This document shows, piece by piece, positions 10,501-23,095 of a stretch of 64,000 bases of DNA. How positions within the stretch are numbered: position 1 is the first letter of the stretch; every line of letters begins with the position of its first letter. The DNA lies in the NCBI GenBank assembly GCA_028023455.1, contig JAQFVV010006310.1, positions 3,720,001 through 3,784,000 on the forward strand, given 5' to 3'. The notes beneath the pieces are model-generated. The model was not told where the DNA came from and did no database searches. It saw only the letters and a program-made list of their open reading frames with translations. Source of the DNA: Epiperipatus broadwayi (Eukaryota; Onychophora; Udeonychophora; Euonychophora; Peripatidae). Position numbers and translations under genes: made by a program.

Positions 10501-12367
10501 AAATTTTATTAACTATTATAACTTAATATCTATCTTTGGCTTGGACAATTGCCAATAATCGTTTTTTATAGTTTAATTGTTATAAAATCCATTTTTATAA
10601 TCAATTGACTGGAGATTTAAGTAGATGAATAATATCAGTGATTGTAATTCAATAAATATCCAATAGAAACCTATGGTATATTTGATATAATGATGTGATA
10701 GGTTATCATAAAATGCAAGATTATCTAACAGATTTATTGATAATGAGTTCTTGTAAATTTTCATTTTAATACAAAACTTAAACAATGATTGCATATTAAT
10801 ATAATGTAAAGTATAGATAAAATATTAATATTATTTTTAATATTTTATTAAATTAGATATAAATCTGAGTAAGGGTTTATTTTATTTAAACATTATAAAT
10901 ATTGTAGGTTTATAAAATTCTCAAAATGTTATTACAATTATTTAGGAATTAGTTTATTTAAATAGAAAATCATTAAATTTTAAGATAGATTTACATTACT
11001 ATATGTAATATTCAATTAGTAAAAGTATATCAGAACTTAGTTATTTGATTTGAATTTGGTTTCATTCAATTATAAATTAAATAGATATCTTAAGCATATG
11101 TCATCATTTAGGATAATGGTATATGATTTCACTGCTTATTGTAATTTATTTTGGGATAGTGAATAGATTTGGTGATATCTGGGATGATGATCTTGTTTGC
11201 TTTCTTTTGTTTTAAATGCGATCAGAATAAATTAGGTTTTAATAGAGATTGTCATTAGTATTTTATTATAGTATAGTGGACAGTCTAAATAATTATGTAT
11301 GGGAAATATTATCATTGCCTAGTGTGATCAATAACTGAGTTAGATGATTTTATACAGGTTGTAACAGAGTTACTATTTATTGATGCATGTTTTATTCTGT
11401 TATAAAGAATATTTAAATCATAAGGGCATTTTTCATTATTTTTTATTTCCATATTGTGTCAGTAATAAGTGATTGTCTAAAAATCAATAGGGCAATTTCT
11501 TTTATTTTATGACAAATGCTGACCGAACCAATGTAGAGAGATAGTGAGATAGAAGATTTACTATTATTGTTACAAAATAGCTACCCAATGCTGGCTGATG
11601 ATGATCATATACATCTGGCAATTGGTACATAATGCCGCATCAATCTTGGGCTATTATAAAATGGCACTCCGTATTTAGGCTAGATTTAAATTATTATGAA
11701 TGATCTCTCAATTCTGAAACATACTAAAATTTTTATATACTCATCCCATATTATAATCAATATTCCATTACAAAATGGTAACCAATAATTGGGCTATGTT
11801 TTATTCAGATTACATTAATCATTTCCCAGAGTCATCATTTTTATCATGTTACAATATATATTTGCTTATTACTCTTTAGATAAGAATAGCTGGATAACAA
11901 TTTACTGATCAAGAATTGGGTGGTTAGCTAAATTAACTATTGACCAACTACCTGAAAAAAAATTCTAACTTTGCATGAAAATCTGAAACTATCTAATATA
12001 AGTTCCATCCACATTTAGGAACAAATGCATTATTATAAACTATTATTACATTCATCGTTACCATTAACTGTCACTTGAAGATTAATTTGGCTTATCTAAT
12101 TCAAAAAGAGAAAAACTAAGATAGAAAAATGAAGAAAAAGGGTTGGAGTAATAATTATTGTGTTTATAATTGAAGTATGAAAATGAGGCACAAACACACA
12201 ATTATATTGTTATATTTAGTGAGAGAGATATCTGACTGCACGAGAGACACATGCTTTGGCATTAATCTAATTGACAAGTAATTAAATATTAATAAGAAAC
12301 AAAAAATATACTACATAATATTACTTTTTTATAAATCTTATCATATACCCTTTAATGCAATTTTTAT
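10501..12367. other. AT-rich intergenic DNA, nothing recognised
   Basis: No long open frame apart from 10573-10794 (minus), which looks like chance. No inverted or tandem repeat longer than about 20 bp was noticed. Confidence 0.45.
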
Positions 12368-12892
12368 ATCGTATAAGTTACTTAAACTCAGATTTTCAAG
12401 TTCCCTACATCTATCCAATCTATCTTATACAAACAATACACACAATCACATACATGTGAAAAAGATAAATGATCTCCAATATATGTATTTTGTGCTGAGC
12501 CAACACTCATCAGTTGATCCAGATCACAGTCTCCCACACACATGTACAATCAGGGCTCACTTTATATTAAGTTAGCAAATATCCATTCTCCAATTCTTCA
12601 GCCATCCATTTCATCACATGGATGGCTGAAGAGTTGGAAAATGGAGAAGATTGAGGCTTGTCCATTAAAGTTTAAAGATTTACTAACTTAATATAAACTG
12701 AGCACTCATTGTATATATATGTTTGGGAGATTGTGATCTGGACCAACTGATGAGTGCTGGTTCAGCATAAATATATATACTGGAGATCATTTATCCTTTC
12801 CACATGTATGTGGTCATGTGTATTGGTTATATAAGATGGATTGGATAAGTTTCATAACTTGAAAATCTGAGTTCAAGTCTCTTATAATTATA
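12368..12892. mobile_element. Foldback element FB1, copy 2
   Basis: The arms (about 12368-12560 and 12690-12892) are inverted and resemble those at 4558-5215, sharing the order CACATACATGT, ATAAATGATC, AACTGATGAGTGCTGG and GAGCACT. The B-box-like end is mutated here (GAGTTCAAGTCTC). The central region carries a second, inner palindrome around CCATGTGATGAAATGG-type DNA near 12600-12625, so the element folds twice. Confidence 0.65.
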
Positions 12893-15800
12893 TCAAGATT
12901 AACATAGACAATATGCATATATATATATATATTGTAATCAACAGAAGCAGAAGTGGCATGCAAATATAGCCAGATAGGCTATAATCTATAGCAACAGTAA
13001 TAATAAGCCTCAAGGTTTAAGCTAATTACAATAAATAGCTCATAATTTAAGCTAACTCTTATATATGCTGCTTTAAGAGAAGTGCATCAAGACAAATGCA
13101 AAGATCAGATCAAAAGAAAAGTCCTAGTACTCTGCTTTAATAAACAAGACATTAGGAGGAGAGCATTCTGGTAATCTCTTTTTAAAACAGCAAAAAAATC
13201 TTGTGAACAAAAGATTAGGTTGCATTCAATACTCTTCATCTAACATATCTTCTAAAATAAATTAAATCATATAATTAAGATAATTCTTTTAAATAATCAA
13301 ATCTTAGACATAGCAATTTGTTATTAAAATAATTATGATAAACAAATCTCATGGTCCTTTCAATGATTAATTCTTATGATAACCAAAATCTTATTGTTTT
13401 TTTAATTCTTAAAACAACCAAGAATGTGATCATTGTTACAAATAATAATAATAACAAGATATGACCTTACATTTAAGAGGATATCTTAGTAAATTAAATA
13501 ATTATTAAATTTAAAATTAAACATGAAAATTCTTATATTAAAATAATTATGACCTTTTAGGATAATTTTCATGATATTATGAGTTAGAAAGGGATTTTGT
13601 TACTACCCAAATATCATACCAAGTTTTCTTCTAATCTTATACCAAAATGAAATAAAGTAATCTCATAATTTTAACTCAAGTTGAATAAAGTGATCTTATT
13701 ATATAATGATCTTATAGCACATGAATAAAATGATCTTATTATTTTAACTAAAGATAAAATAATCATATTCAAGGATGTTATCTTAACATCAGAAACATAA
13801 TTTAATAAAGTTACTTTTTTATATCATATTTTTTTATACTTTTGTACTCTCAATGCATAAACTAAATATATGTAGCATGGTTTCATTTCTGAAAAAGAAT
13901 TATGATGATGAAAAAGATAAAGAATCATAAGTTAATAATTAAAACAATATTTATTAATATGCATGCCATGGAAAAGCAAACAATTTATTTAATGAACTTT
14001 ATAAATTACAAAATTCCCCAGATGAAAAATAAAAATATAGTTTACAATTTAAAATACTAATAAAAATAATCAGTAAATCAGAAGAAATCTTAATGTGATT
14101 TCTTACAAATTCAGTAAAATTCTCACTTTTAATAAATTTACTTTCTATTATAAAATCTCTATGTAAAATATATTCAATAACTCTAAAAAAAATAATCTTA
14201 ACATCCTTTGATAACAATGAATTTTGAAGAAGATGTATAAATTTTTATAGCTACATCAACAATTATAAATTTAATAAATACACTTTATCAGGTTTTAAAA
14301 CAAATGGATATGCTATCTAGACATATCAACAAGATCTACACATACAAAACACTCCAATGTATTAAAAGTAAAAATTGAAGGCATGGATTGGTATCATGCA
14401 TAATCTCCAAAACATATCAAAAGCCAGGATAAGGACATGGTTGAGCATCACCCATGACTTTAAATATATATATCACTTACATACATATCAAGGGATTGAA
14501 GAATAAATCAAAAATAAGATGATGGCATAAACTAAGATAAGCACCTACATAAGAGGGCAATGAAGTCTAGGACTTTGTCTCTAGTCATATGGGATAAACC
14601 ATCAAAAAGAGAAGGATTTGCCTAAAAATAGCATTATATGCTTAATATCACTAACAAAAGTGTAAAACTCACTGGAATAATAAAACAAACTATAAAATAG
14701 GGATAACACAATTATCTCCTATAAGAACAACAAATAAGTGATGTGTAAAACCAATAAAATATAGAAAATATATCTAGGCATATAAAATTATGGAAAAATA
14801 ATTCAATATTAAAAATATACATTAACTTCATAAACTTCATAAACTTTTCCAAACATTTATCCACATTCTAATTAACTTCAAAAGGGGACAAGTACAATAC
14901 ACTTTAAAATTTTGTTACTCTGATAATATTCTGAGAACGTAACATGAAAATGCCTGTTAAGCCTGTATATACAATAATACAGAGAAAATAAAATGAATAA
15001 ATGCATGTAAAAATAAATATTAAAACTAAATATTTTATACCCATTTATTAAATTAAATAAACAGTTCTGAAGTCTTGATTTTTGTATACCATTAAATTTT
15101 AAAAGTCCTTGGAGATTCTGAAAACTTCACTGGATCTTCAAATAACACTGAAGATTAAATCAATAAATATAAATTAAAATATGAGGTAAACAGATACTGA
15201 AATCACTGACACAAATAAGATATAGTCATTCTAAATGATAAGCAGTATTTATTTAATAATAATAATAAAGTAAATAGCAAGTATTGCGAATATTTAAATA
15301 TAGCATATTTACAATATTTAAATGGTAGACATTTAATAACACATCAAACAAATGATAATGATATTTCATTTTATAATAAATAATTCAGAGCTTGATAATA
15401 AATATAAATGAAGAGTGCATATTTTAAATAGAGCATGATGAGAAGCAATGCATCTTCTTGAAGAACAAATATATTTAAAGTATAATAATTTGGAGCCATG
15501 AAAATAACGTTGAAGAATTATAATAAATTTTAAGAAGAGTACAAAAACCATCCTTTGTAAGTAATATACATACTATAGAATAAATAACAGGTTTTTCTGA
15601 AGTTATTTATACATAACATTCATATTTTATTGATAATAAATATTGTTTTATAACAGTAGCTAAGAATATTCAACAATAAAAAAAATTATATTACCAAAAT
15701 ATGATTAAATAAATATTAAATACAGTTCAATATTATATTTTATCCATTAAAACAGATAACAATACTCAGCAGCACAATAACGTTGATGTGCATAATATCT

Positions 15801-16921
15801 TGTTCTAGTCCTAAGAAGAATAAATATTTCATATCAGCATTCAGTTTGCAGACATCACTAGAAATAAATGCATAATAATGTCTATTTCCTTTACAAAATA
15901 TTCTTGTATAAATAACTTATAATATTTTTAAAAGAAAATATATATTTAATATTCATAATCAGAGCAACAAACATTTCATTTTTTAAAAAAATAATGCAAA
16001 CATAGAAATAACTTTAAAATTACCATTCTTAAAATATGTAGATAAATAATTCAAAAATTATTTGAAATAAGCATTCATATGATGATAATTACTATTTCTA
16101 AATTCCTTTATCATTTTGGTCCTATCATTTTGGTTAATAGTTCTAATTTAATAATAATATCAAATTAAGTCAAAATAGAACACTCTGGAAAATGACAGTA
16201 ATATTCAACATTTCAAACAAAACATCACATTTAATGTCCTTGTAGACATATCATGTAAATACTTTGCAAAATTAATGTAAAATAATGTAAAAGTTTTAGC
16301 ATTTAATATTGCAATTATTTTTTTTAAGATAAAGTTTGAATATGATAAAATAAATAAATTGAAACCAATAATGATTCTACAATGTAGTAATAATAATAAT
16401 ACCTTAGGTATAAATTCTACTGTTGTCTGAAAATAATAGTGGCAATATATCACTTTCTGAATTGTATGCACATTGATTTGAGCAATTTTACATGATGAAA
16501 ACTTAGAAAAGTTTGTGAAGAGTTTAGGCTAAAAACTTGAATAGATGATTATTTTAGCAATGCATATTTTTTACTTTAAACTAAAAAATAATATTTGAAT
16601 GCATTGAAGAAGATTGATGATGAATGTGTGGGTACAAGTGAAGCGATAAACACTTATGTACAGCACATAATAGACAATTATAGATTACATTGACAACTGG
16701 ATGTTACCTATCAATTAAAATATGCAATCTAATTAAGTTGAGAGGTCACAATTTTTTAATTACTAAGTTAAAATTCTAAAAATGTATTGAATTAACACAT
16801 TCTGCAAAATTTCATACTCAATTATCTAGTCAGAATAATAAAATATTAGATTACTGTTATATTATTTTAAATATTATTTAATATTTGAAGTCATTTAATA
16901 AAAATAAAAACCATTACAGAA
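12893..16921. other. AT-rich intergenic DNA with vague tandem texture
   Basis: Between about 13250 and 13770 short motifs such as ATGATCTTATTA and TTAAAATAAT recur, suggesting an old decayed tandem repeat. Frames at 13999-14217, 15366-15551 and 16205-16471 look like chance. No other feature was recognised. Confidence 0.4.
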
Positions 16922-16957
16922 ATAAATAAATAAATAATAATAATAATAATAATAATA
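16922..16957. repeat. (AATA)n/(AAT)n microsatellite
   Basis: Three AATA-type units pass into about seven AAT units. This lies outside the left end of the inverted-repeat element at 17006. Confidence 0.8.
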
Positions 16958-17005
16958 TGTAAATAAGCATTTATTTTATATAGCATATGTTTACAATTGT
17001 ATTAT

Positions 17006-17288
17006 ATTCAAATATCAGCCTTTCAAGCTAATTGTGCATACACTTTTGCATGTGTTAATAATAATAAATGAATACTTTCTCTCCAATACAAGATATAGTA
17101 TTTATGCATCCTCACGCTTTCCTTGTCAGATTTGCTCATATATAAGCATTTGAGTCGTAAGAATAAGTGGATTCATTTTTATTCCTGCATAAATACTATA
17201 TCTTGTATTGGAGAGAAAGTATTCATTTATTATTATTAACACTCGCAAAAGCATATGCACAATTAGCTTGAAAGACTGATATTTGAAT
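17006..17288. mobile_element. Inverted-repeat MITE adjoining (TAA)n (family IR-TAA)
   Basis: Arms of about 103 bp, 17006-17108 and 17187-17288, are inverted copies with few mismatches, starting ATTCAAATATCAG and ending CTGATATTTGAAT. The loop is 78 bp. The arms include an inner ATTAATAATAATAAATGAATAC block. The right end lies one base pair or so from the 310-bp (TAA)n array. A diverged arm of the same family is found at 22922-23026. No coding capacity. Confidence 0.8.
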
Positions 17289-17600
<312 letters not shown>

Positions 17601-17780
17601 TGAGAGGTCACCTCTAGCTTACCACTCGTTCAGATCGTGCTCCTCAATTTATTAAAATAACATAAAATATACCAATTACAGGTAAGAGTTTTATATATCT
17701 AATAACTATAAAATAGAAAACTAATAGATTAATTAAAAAAAGAAGAGAAATACAAAAAGGCAACATAGATTAATTGCATA
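17601..17780 (+). other. LINE 5' UTR
   Basis: About 180 bp between the microsatellite and the first plausible ORF1 ATG (17781). It opens with the inverted repeat AGAGGTCACCTCT, which could form a small hairpin at the very 5' end of the transcript. No recognisable promoter motif was seen. Confidence 0.6.
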
Positions 17781-19266
17781 ATGGACTTAGATGTCCAACA
17801 TCCAGCCATGATGTCTGCCAGCTCAGACACATTTAAAAGTTCTTATGCACAAGTTGCAAAATTACCATCAATGGTTATAAAAAAAGTGAAAATAATACGC
17901 GATTGTTTTTCTCAAGGAAAATGCAGCTAGCACCTAGATTTCACCGTTCTACAGCAGGAGATCTGATGAAACTAGATCTTACCCCAAAAACCACTGAAAC
18001 CTACGTTAATGCAATAAAAGAGCCTTGGTCTAATGATAGCCTTAAAAAAATATCTGAAGTGTTTAACCAGACCATCCCTAGGGAACTCTTCAATTCATTT
18101 AAATGTTTTTTCACTGAATGCTCTGTTGTCAAAGCAGTTACAGATAGAAACTGTTCACTTTATAAGATTCCCTAAGGAGCTCCTATTCGAAGAGATAAAT
18201 AATAAAAACCTATGGCATTTGATAGTTCGCGTGGGAGATCATCCGAATCTGTATTATCTGGCTATTGAATTTGTAAACGAAGAAAGCAAAGAATTGTTCC
18301 GACAAGAAATGAAAACTCTGGGGCAATACGCATTAGTTGTAGTCAATCCCAACAGAGAAAACTTTATTACTGGTTTAATTAAAAAAACTTACCTAGGTTA
18401 CTCAGAAACAGATTTCATTAAACTTATGAAACCATTCGGGCAGGTGATAGATTTTCAGCCTTTACAGATTAAAAATACGCCCATCCCAATATTTAGTAAC
18501 AATTATAGATTTAAAGTAAAACTGGGAGAGAACATTAATCCTGAAAATATTCCAACACAAGTTGCAGATGAAGAAGCAACATTATTTCTTGTTATAAATG
18601 GTCTAAAACCGCAATGCTTTCATTGCAAAGAACGCGGTCATCTTATTAGCAACTGTCCGACTTTATATTGTAATAATTGTAATATGAGTGCATCCCCCTT
18701 ACATCAATGCCCAAAAGAAGATTTTCATAGTAATCAAGAAGTGACTGTAGATGAAGATGTGCAATCGACAGACCATAATATTGAGGGGGAAAATGATATT
18801 GACACTAGCAATAGTGGAAAGGTGATTCTACATACTACAGGGTCCGATAGCATTGAAGTTTCCTCTTCTCCTAATCCGGAAATCTCACACCCTCTTAATA
18901 AAACATCTCTCGAAATAATGGAATCACTCGCAGTGTTACTGTCCCCACAAATTCTAGAAACTTCACAAATCACTAGAAAACCAGGTCGGCCACCTAAAAA
19001 AAAATCAGGTAATAATCCCAAGAAACTAATGGCTCTAGAATGTGAAAGTAATGATAATGATTCCCCTCCTCCAGTCTCTAGAAAAAAAGCTAACCACACC
19101 AAGTAACAATACCTCTCCAATTGCCACATACTCATCAGAAAATAGTCCAATGGAAGAGGAAACTGATAGTATTACAAACATAAATAAAGTTTCACTTGAA
19201 AACCCATTCACAGACAGGAAAATGAGATCCAATGATATTTCTCTCAAATCTACAGACAATAATTGA
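17781..19266 (+). pseudogene. LINE ORF1 (gag-like, zinc knuckles), frameshifted
   Basis: ORF1 proteins bind element RNA and form the ribonucleoprotein used in retrotransposition. The frame opening at the ATG at 17781 closes at a TAG near 17928. An overlapping frame (17903-18175) continues the product, and the first frame resumes from about 18120-18175 to 19106. Residues near 18618-18660 form a perfect CX2CX4HX4C knuckle (CFHCKERGHLISNC), followed by a CX2C...HQC variant. A KPGRPPKKK segment near 18978 is AT-hook-like. A run of seven A near 19082-19088 probably marks a third shift, since another frame continues to 19266 with an acidic, serine-rich tail. The decay predicts no functional protein. 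Confidence 0.8.
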
Positions 19267-19397
19267 ACAATGCATATTTATTGATCCATTAAAATATACT
19301 ACAGATTTCCTTATTAAAATATTTAACTTTATTTTAGAATAAAACTTTCCTATGCTAGGCTTAGATTCTGATATATACGTGCACACACATACAAATA

Positions 19398-22300
19398 ATG
19401 GATATTAAAATAGTTTTTAATGTTAGAGGGTTAAACTCCCCACAAAAAATTGACCTCCTTGCTAAATGGTACAACATTGTTAAATCGCAGATAATGGGCA
19501 TTATCGAAACAAAAATCTACAGTGGCTCACTAATCAACCCTACAGACAAGCTAAATTCCAAGGGCTATACAGCCTTCTCAAACACATCTGACACTCCATC
19601 AGTGGGTACAGGCATTATCATTGATAAAGCCTGCCCATTTAGTTCTTTCAAAATCCTATATATTGATGCACACTTGCTGATAATTTCATTTACTCATAAA
19701 GCCATTACCTTAAACATAGCAATTGTTTATATCCCCCCAGGTCCCACTATTATAAATAGAATTATACAAACACTTAACTCTAGGTTCATAAATGCTATGT
19801 ATCCGACGATTATTTTGGGAGATTTCAACATGACATATCAGACCTTCACCAGCAAATGGTTACATCAACTGTCCTTTCCGATGATGAATGGAAGAGGCTT
19901 TCTGCCAGAGAAGGCTGTGTCATTTAACAATGGTAGACATTTATCACTTATAGATCTGGTTTTCTATTCGCCATCATTACACAGCATGATATGCATTCAA
20001 TTAAAGAATTCCCCCCTCTCTGATCATGCAGCTGTTTTAGTGTCACTGGAAATTAATTTTGATAATAGAACAACAATTAATACAGGAAGAACCATCAGAG
20101 TTCTACTACCATCACGCACACCAGAATATCTTTTTTCAGAAGTATACATATATCTTCACAAGTTGAAAAATATTACAATGGATCCAGTCCAAGCATGGTG
20201 TGCTTTTACTAACCTGCTTTCATTTAATATTGATCATCTTACCAGGACAACAACATCCCCAACAAAACTACTAAAGCTTATGGATAATACCTATAAAAAA
20301 ATTATTGGCACTTCTCAATCAAATCTCGATCGTTCCTGTCTGATGGCGTTAAAGAAGAAATATCAAGAGTTAACAAACCAGCTTAAAGAATATATCTCCA
20401 TTAAAAAGAAAAAGTTATATTTAAATAAGCCACACATGTATACCAGAAACTTCATTAGATGGGCGCTAGGCCACCCCCCACCCTCCCAGGTGCGAGTCCC
20501 AGCTGCTATTAAAGTTCAAACTGAAATTGTCTATGGAGATTTTATGTTGGAGCAGCTTTACATATTGTATAGAGAAAAATTCCAGAGGATATCCTCTCCA
20601 AGTCTAATGGCCTTTTCACGAGATAGATCAGAAAATGAATTTAAAATTTCTTTAAAAGATTTCATTAAAAAAATAGAAACAATGCCAGATTCATGTCATC
20701 CTGGCATAGATGGAATTCCCAAGTTTATATACAAACATATTGATAAAATCGCTGCACAATATATGCTTAACCTCTATAAAATACAGGGCTTAAATCAAAT
20801 TATGCTTGTGCCATTCATGAAAAAGAAACAATTAATCTCAAACACCACTAACCTACATCCAATTTCAATGTGCTCCCTTGGCATAAAGATAATAGAATCA
20901 GTGATAAAAGATAAAATAGAGCCATTCATTTTGCCAAACCTATCAAAAATGCAATTTGTCAAAAAAGAATCCTCAACAGGACAGGCAGCCTTTCTATTCA
21001 AGTCAACTATAGAAACTGTTAGAGATAATAAAAAATACAGTCCAGTTGTTATTCAACTAGATATTGAAGCTTCTTTTGACATGATTTCCATCAGTACTCT
21101 TCTTAAAACTCTGCAAAAATACTCAGTTCCGAACGCATATCTAAACTTGCTTGCTAACTTGCTTTTAAACCGTGAGATTTATGTTTCCCTAAATGGGAAA
21201 ACTTCACCACCAATAGTGTCACATCAGTCCATTCCTCAGGGCTCACCTCTCAGTGCCTTACTGTTTACTGCCTATATCAACCCTCTTATAAAAATAATAG
21301 AAAATGAATTTTCAGGAATCTACGTGCCTACCATCAATGACAACATCTCATGTATCACATATATGGATGATATAGCAATATTTCTATCATCTCAAAAACA
21401 AATTCCAAAACTTCTTAAGATACTTAATAATTTTACAAAAGAATACAAGCTAACATTTAATATGGAGAAATCGTGTGCATGGCAGATCTTCACTGGTAAT
21501 AGCATTACTAAAGTTTTCAAAGGTAGACCAAGTGCATTTCTTGGGTTCAACTTTTATTTATGACATTCACCTATGAGATTGCTCATACAGAAAAATTTGA
21601 TAGAGAAAGTGGAAAAGACTGTCAATTCACTCTCCAAAGCCTACCTCTCTCTATATACAAAAATGGCCTTGCTTAACATGCTAGTGATTACAAAAATCTC
21701 TTATTTTACTCCAACAATCATTTATACCAAGGCATTTACAAATAAAATAGACTCCTTATTCAGAAAATTATTCTGGGGAAAAAAGATTATTTCAATATCA
21801 ATAAAATGCCTAAGAAAACCCCTTTCACAAAATGACCTTGGCCTTCACTCAATACATGTCTTCAGGATACAAAAAACATTGAACATAATATCTACATGTG
21901 CACAAAAATTCCCATATTTAGAAATTGCTGCCAAGATTACCCCTACAGACAGACCACCTCCTCTCCAAGGATATCTGAGCACACTACTTACACCATTATT
22001 AACAATTCACACTCTTAACTTTAAAAAATATTGGGAAGTTTATCAACTTCTACATCCAAATCAAGATGATGTACAAACTCCACTTCATATTAATAATAAA
22101 CAATTATGTCGCAAATTCAAACTATGGTCACTTGAACCAAAATATTTTGACTTTCTCCTAAAGATAAATCTAGACTTGCTACCTACACAACACTTTTTGA
22201 AATATCAAAGAAACTATAAAGATATAGATGATATATGTAATTTTTGCCATAGGGACTCGGAGACACAAAACCACCTTTTTTTTCCATGCTCAAGTCTAGA

Positions 22301-22580
22301 AAACATTTGTGAAATTATTAGCACTTCACTCAAGGATAAAAAAATCAATATGAAAACCCTTTTTGACTCTTTTAAAAGGGGTATCTTTGCTGAAATAAGA
22401 ATCTGCACATTTTTACTCTATGCCTTATGGTGTACAAGGTGTAATTTTATATACAATTATAACCCCAGAAGACATCCAAACACGTTCAGAAATAAGCTGC
22501 AAACCATATGTGAAAGAGACATGAAGATTACAGATCAATCTAAGTACATTGACACCTGGAATATACAAGAACTTATATAA
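19398..22580 (+). pseudogene. LINE ORF2: endonuclease-reverse transcriptase with one in-frame stop
   Basis: The frame is 1061 codons long with a single TGA at 21561-21563; downstream coding resumes in the same frame. Endonuclease residues 1-215 show NVRGLN (8-13), the catalytic glutamate in ETK (37-39), YIPPG (111-115), GDFN (141-144), LIDLVF (184-189) and SDH (208-210). The RT shows motif A (DIEASFDM, D about 555), motif B (PQGSP, 613-617) and motif C YMDD (655-658). After the stop, the thumb and connection region leads to a CX2C...H...C motif (CNFCHRDSETQNHLFFPC, from about codon 947). The function would be nicking and target-primed reverse transcription. All catalytic motifs survive, so the nonsense change is probably recent. 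A CGA-to-TGA transition is one possible cause. Confidence 0.92.
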
Positions 22581-22898
22581 AAGCACTAACAAAAAAAAAA
22601 CTATATCTGACATGGATCCTTGTGCCAGTTCTAAAGCCAACTGACACAAACTAGATGCATTCCTGCTTTAATTTAATTGAAGTATATCTAATTGAATATT
22701 ATCATATGATTGAGTGATCATCATTGTTTTTGTTGAACTGTTTTTTTTCTTAGATACTTCTAGTTTGATAACGCATACAGTTACTGATCAAATCATTGTA
22801 CATATGCAGTTTTGTGAAACCAATTTATACGTAAGAACTATGTGTCAAATGTAACTTGTATAACCTTTTAGAATGCTAATAAAGTTTATCCTTTGAAA
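22581..22898 (+). other. LINE 3' UTR with poly(A) signal
   Basis: About 318 bp of noncoding sequence with AATAAA at 22878-22883. The 3' end gives way directly to ATAATAAT rather than to a poly(A) tail. The segment around GTGTCAAATGTAAC has a likely relative at 33340-33405. Confidence 0.75.
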
Positions 22899-22899
22899 C

Positions 22900-22919
22900 A
22901 TAATAATAATAATAATAAT
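22900..22919. repeat. (AAT)n at the LINE 3' boundary
   Basis: About seven AAT units follow the LINE end. Same unit as the 5' flanking array, consistent with insertion into a pre-existing (TAA)n tract or with a microsatellite-like element tail. Confidence 0.85.
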
Positions 22920-22921
22920 CA

Positions 22922-23026
22922 CATTCATATCGGCTTTTTCAAACCAAATTGTGCAAACGCTTTTTGCGAGTGTTAAATAATAAATGAATACCCTCTGACC
23001 CATACAAGATATAGAATTTGTGCAGC
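22922..23026. repeat. Diverged single arm of the IR-TAA MITE
   Basis: The order of blocks (ATTCATATCGGCTTTTTCAA, ATTGTGCA, GAGTGTTA, AATAAATGAATAC, CATACAAGATATAG) parallels the left arm at 17006-17108. It keeps CpG where that arm has TpG or CpA. No second arm follows; a microsatellite replaces it. Confidence 0.65.
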
Positions 23027-23032
23027 AAGAAA

Positions 23033-23095
<63 letters not shown>
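23033..23095. repeat. (AAT)n passing into (ATT)n, palindromic microsatellite
   Basis: About fourteen AAT units switch polarity at about 23074 to seven ATT units, giving a self-complementary tract. The polarity switch suggests fold-back of two inverted microsatellite tails. Confidence 0.85.

Larger units (their letters stand above)
17601..22898 (+). mobile_element. Nearly full-length two-ORF LINE inserted in (TAA)n
   Basis: The element runs from a 5' UTR starting GAGAGGTCACCTC to a 3' end with AATAAA at 22878-22883 and a CTTTGAAAC terminus. It carries ORF1 with zinc knuckles and ORF2 with APE-type endonuclease, reverse transcriptase and a C-terminal CCHC-like motif. The two-ORF plan and the NVRGLNSPQK start of ORF2 resemble L1/Tx1-group elements. 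Tx1-group families are known to target microsatellites, and here the left flank is (TAA)103 and the right flank (AAT)7. It is inactive because of several frameshifts and a nonsense codon. Its length (about 5.3 kb) is close to complete for the group. Confidence 0.9.
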
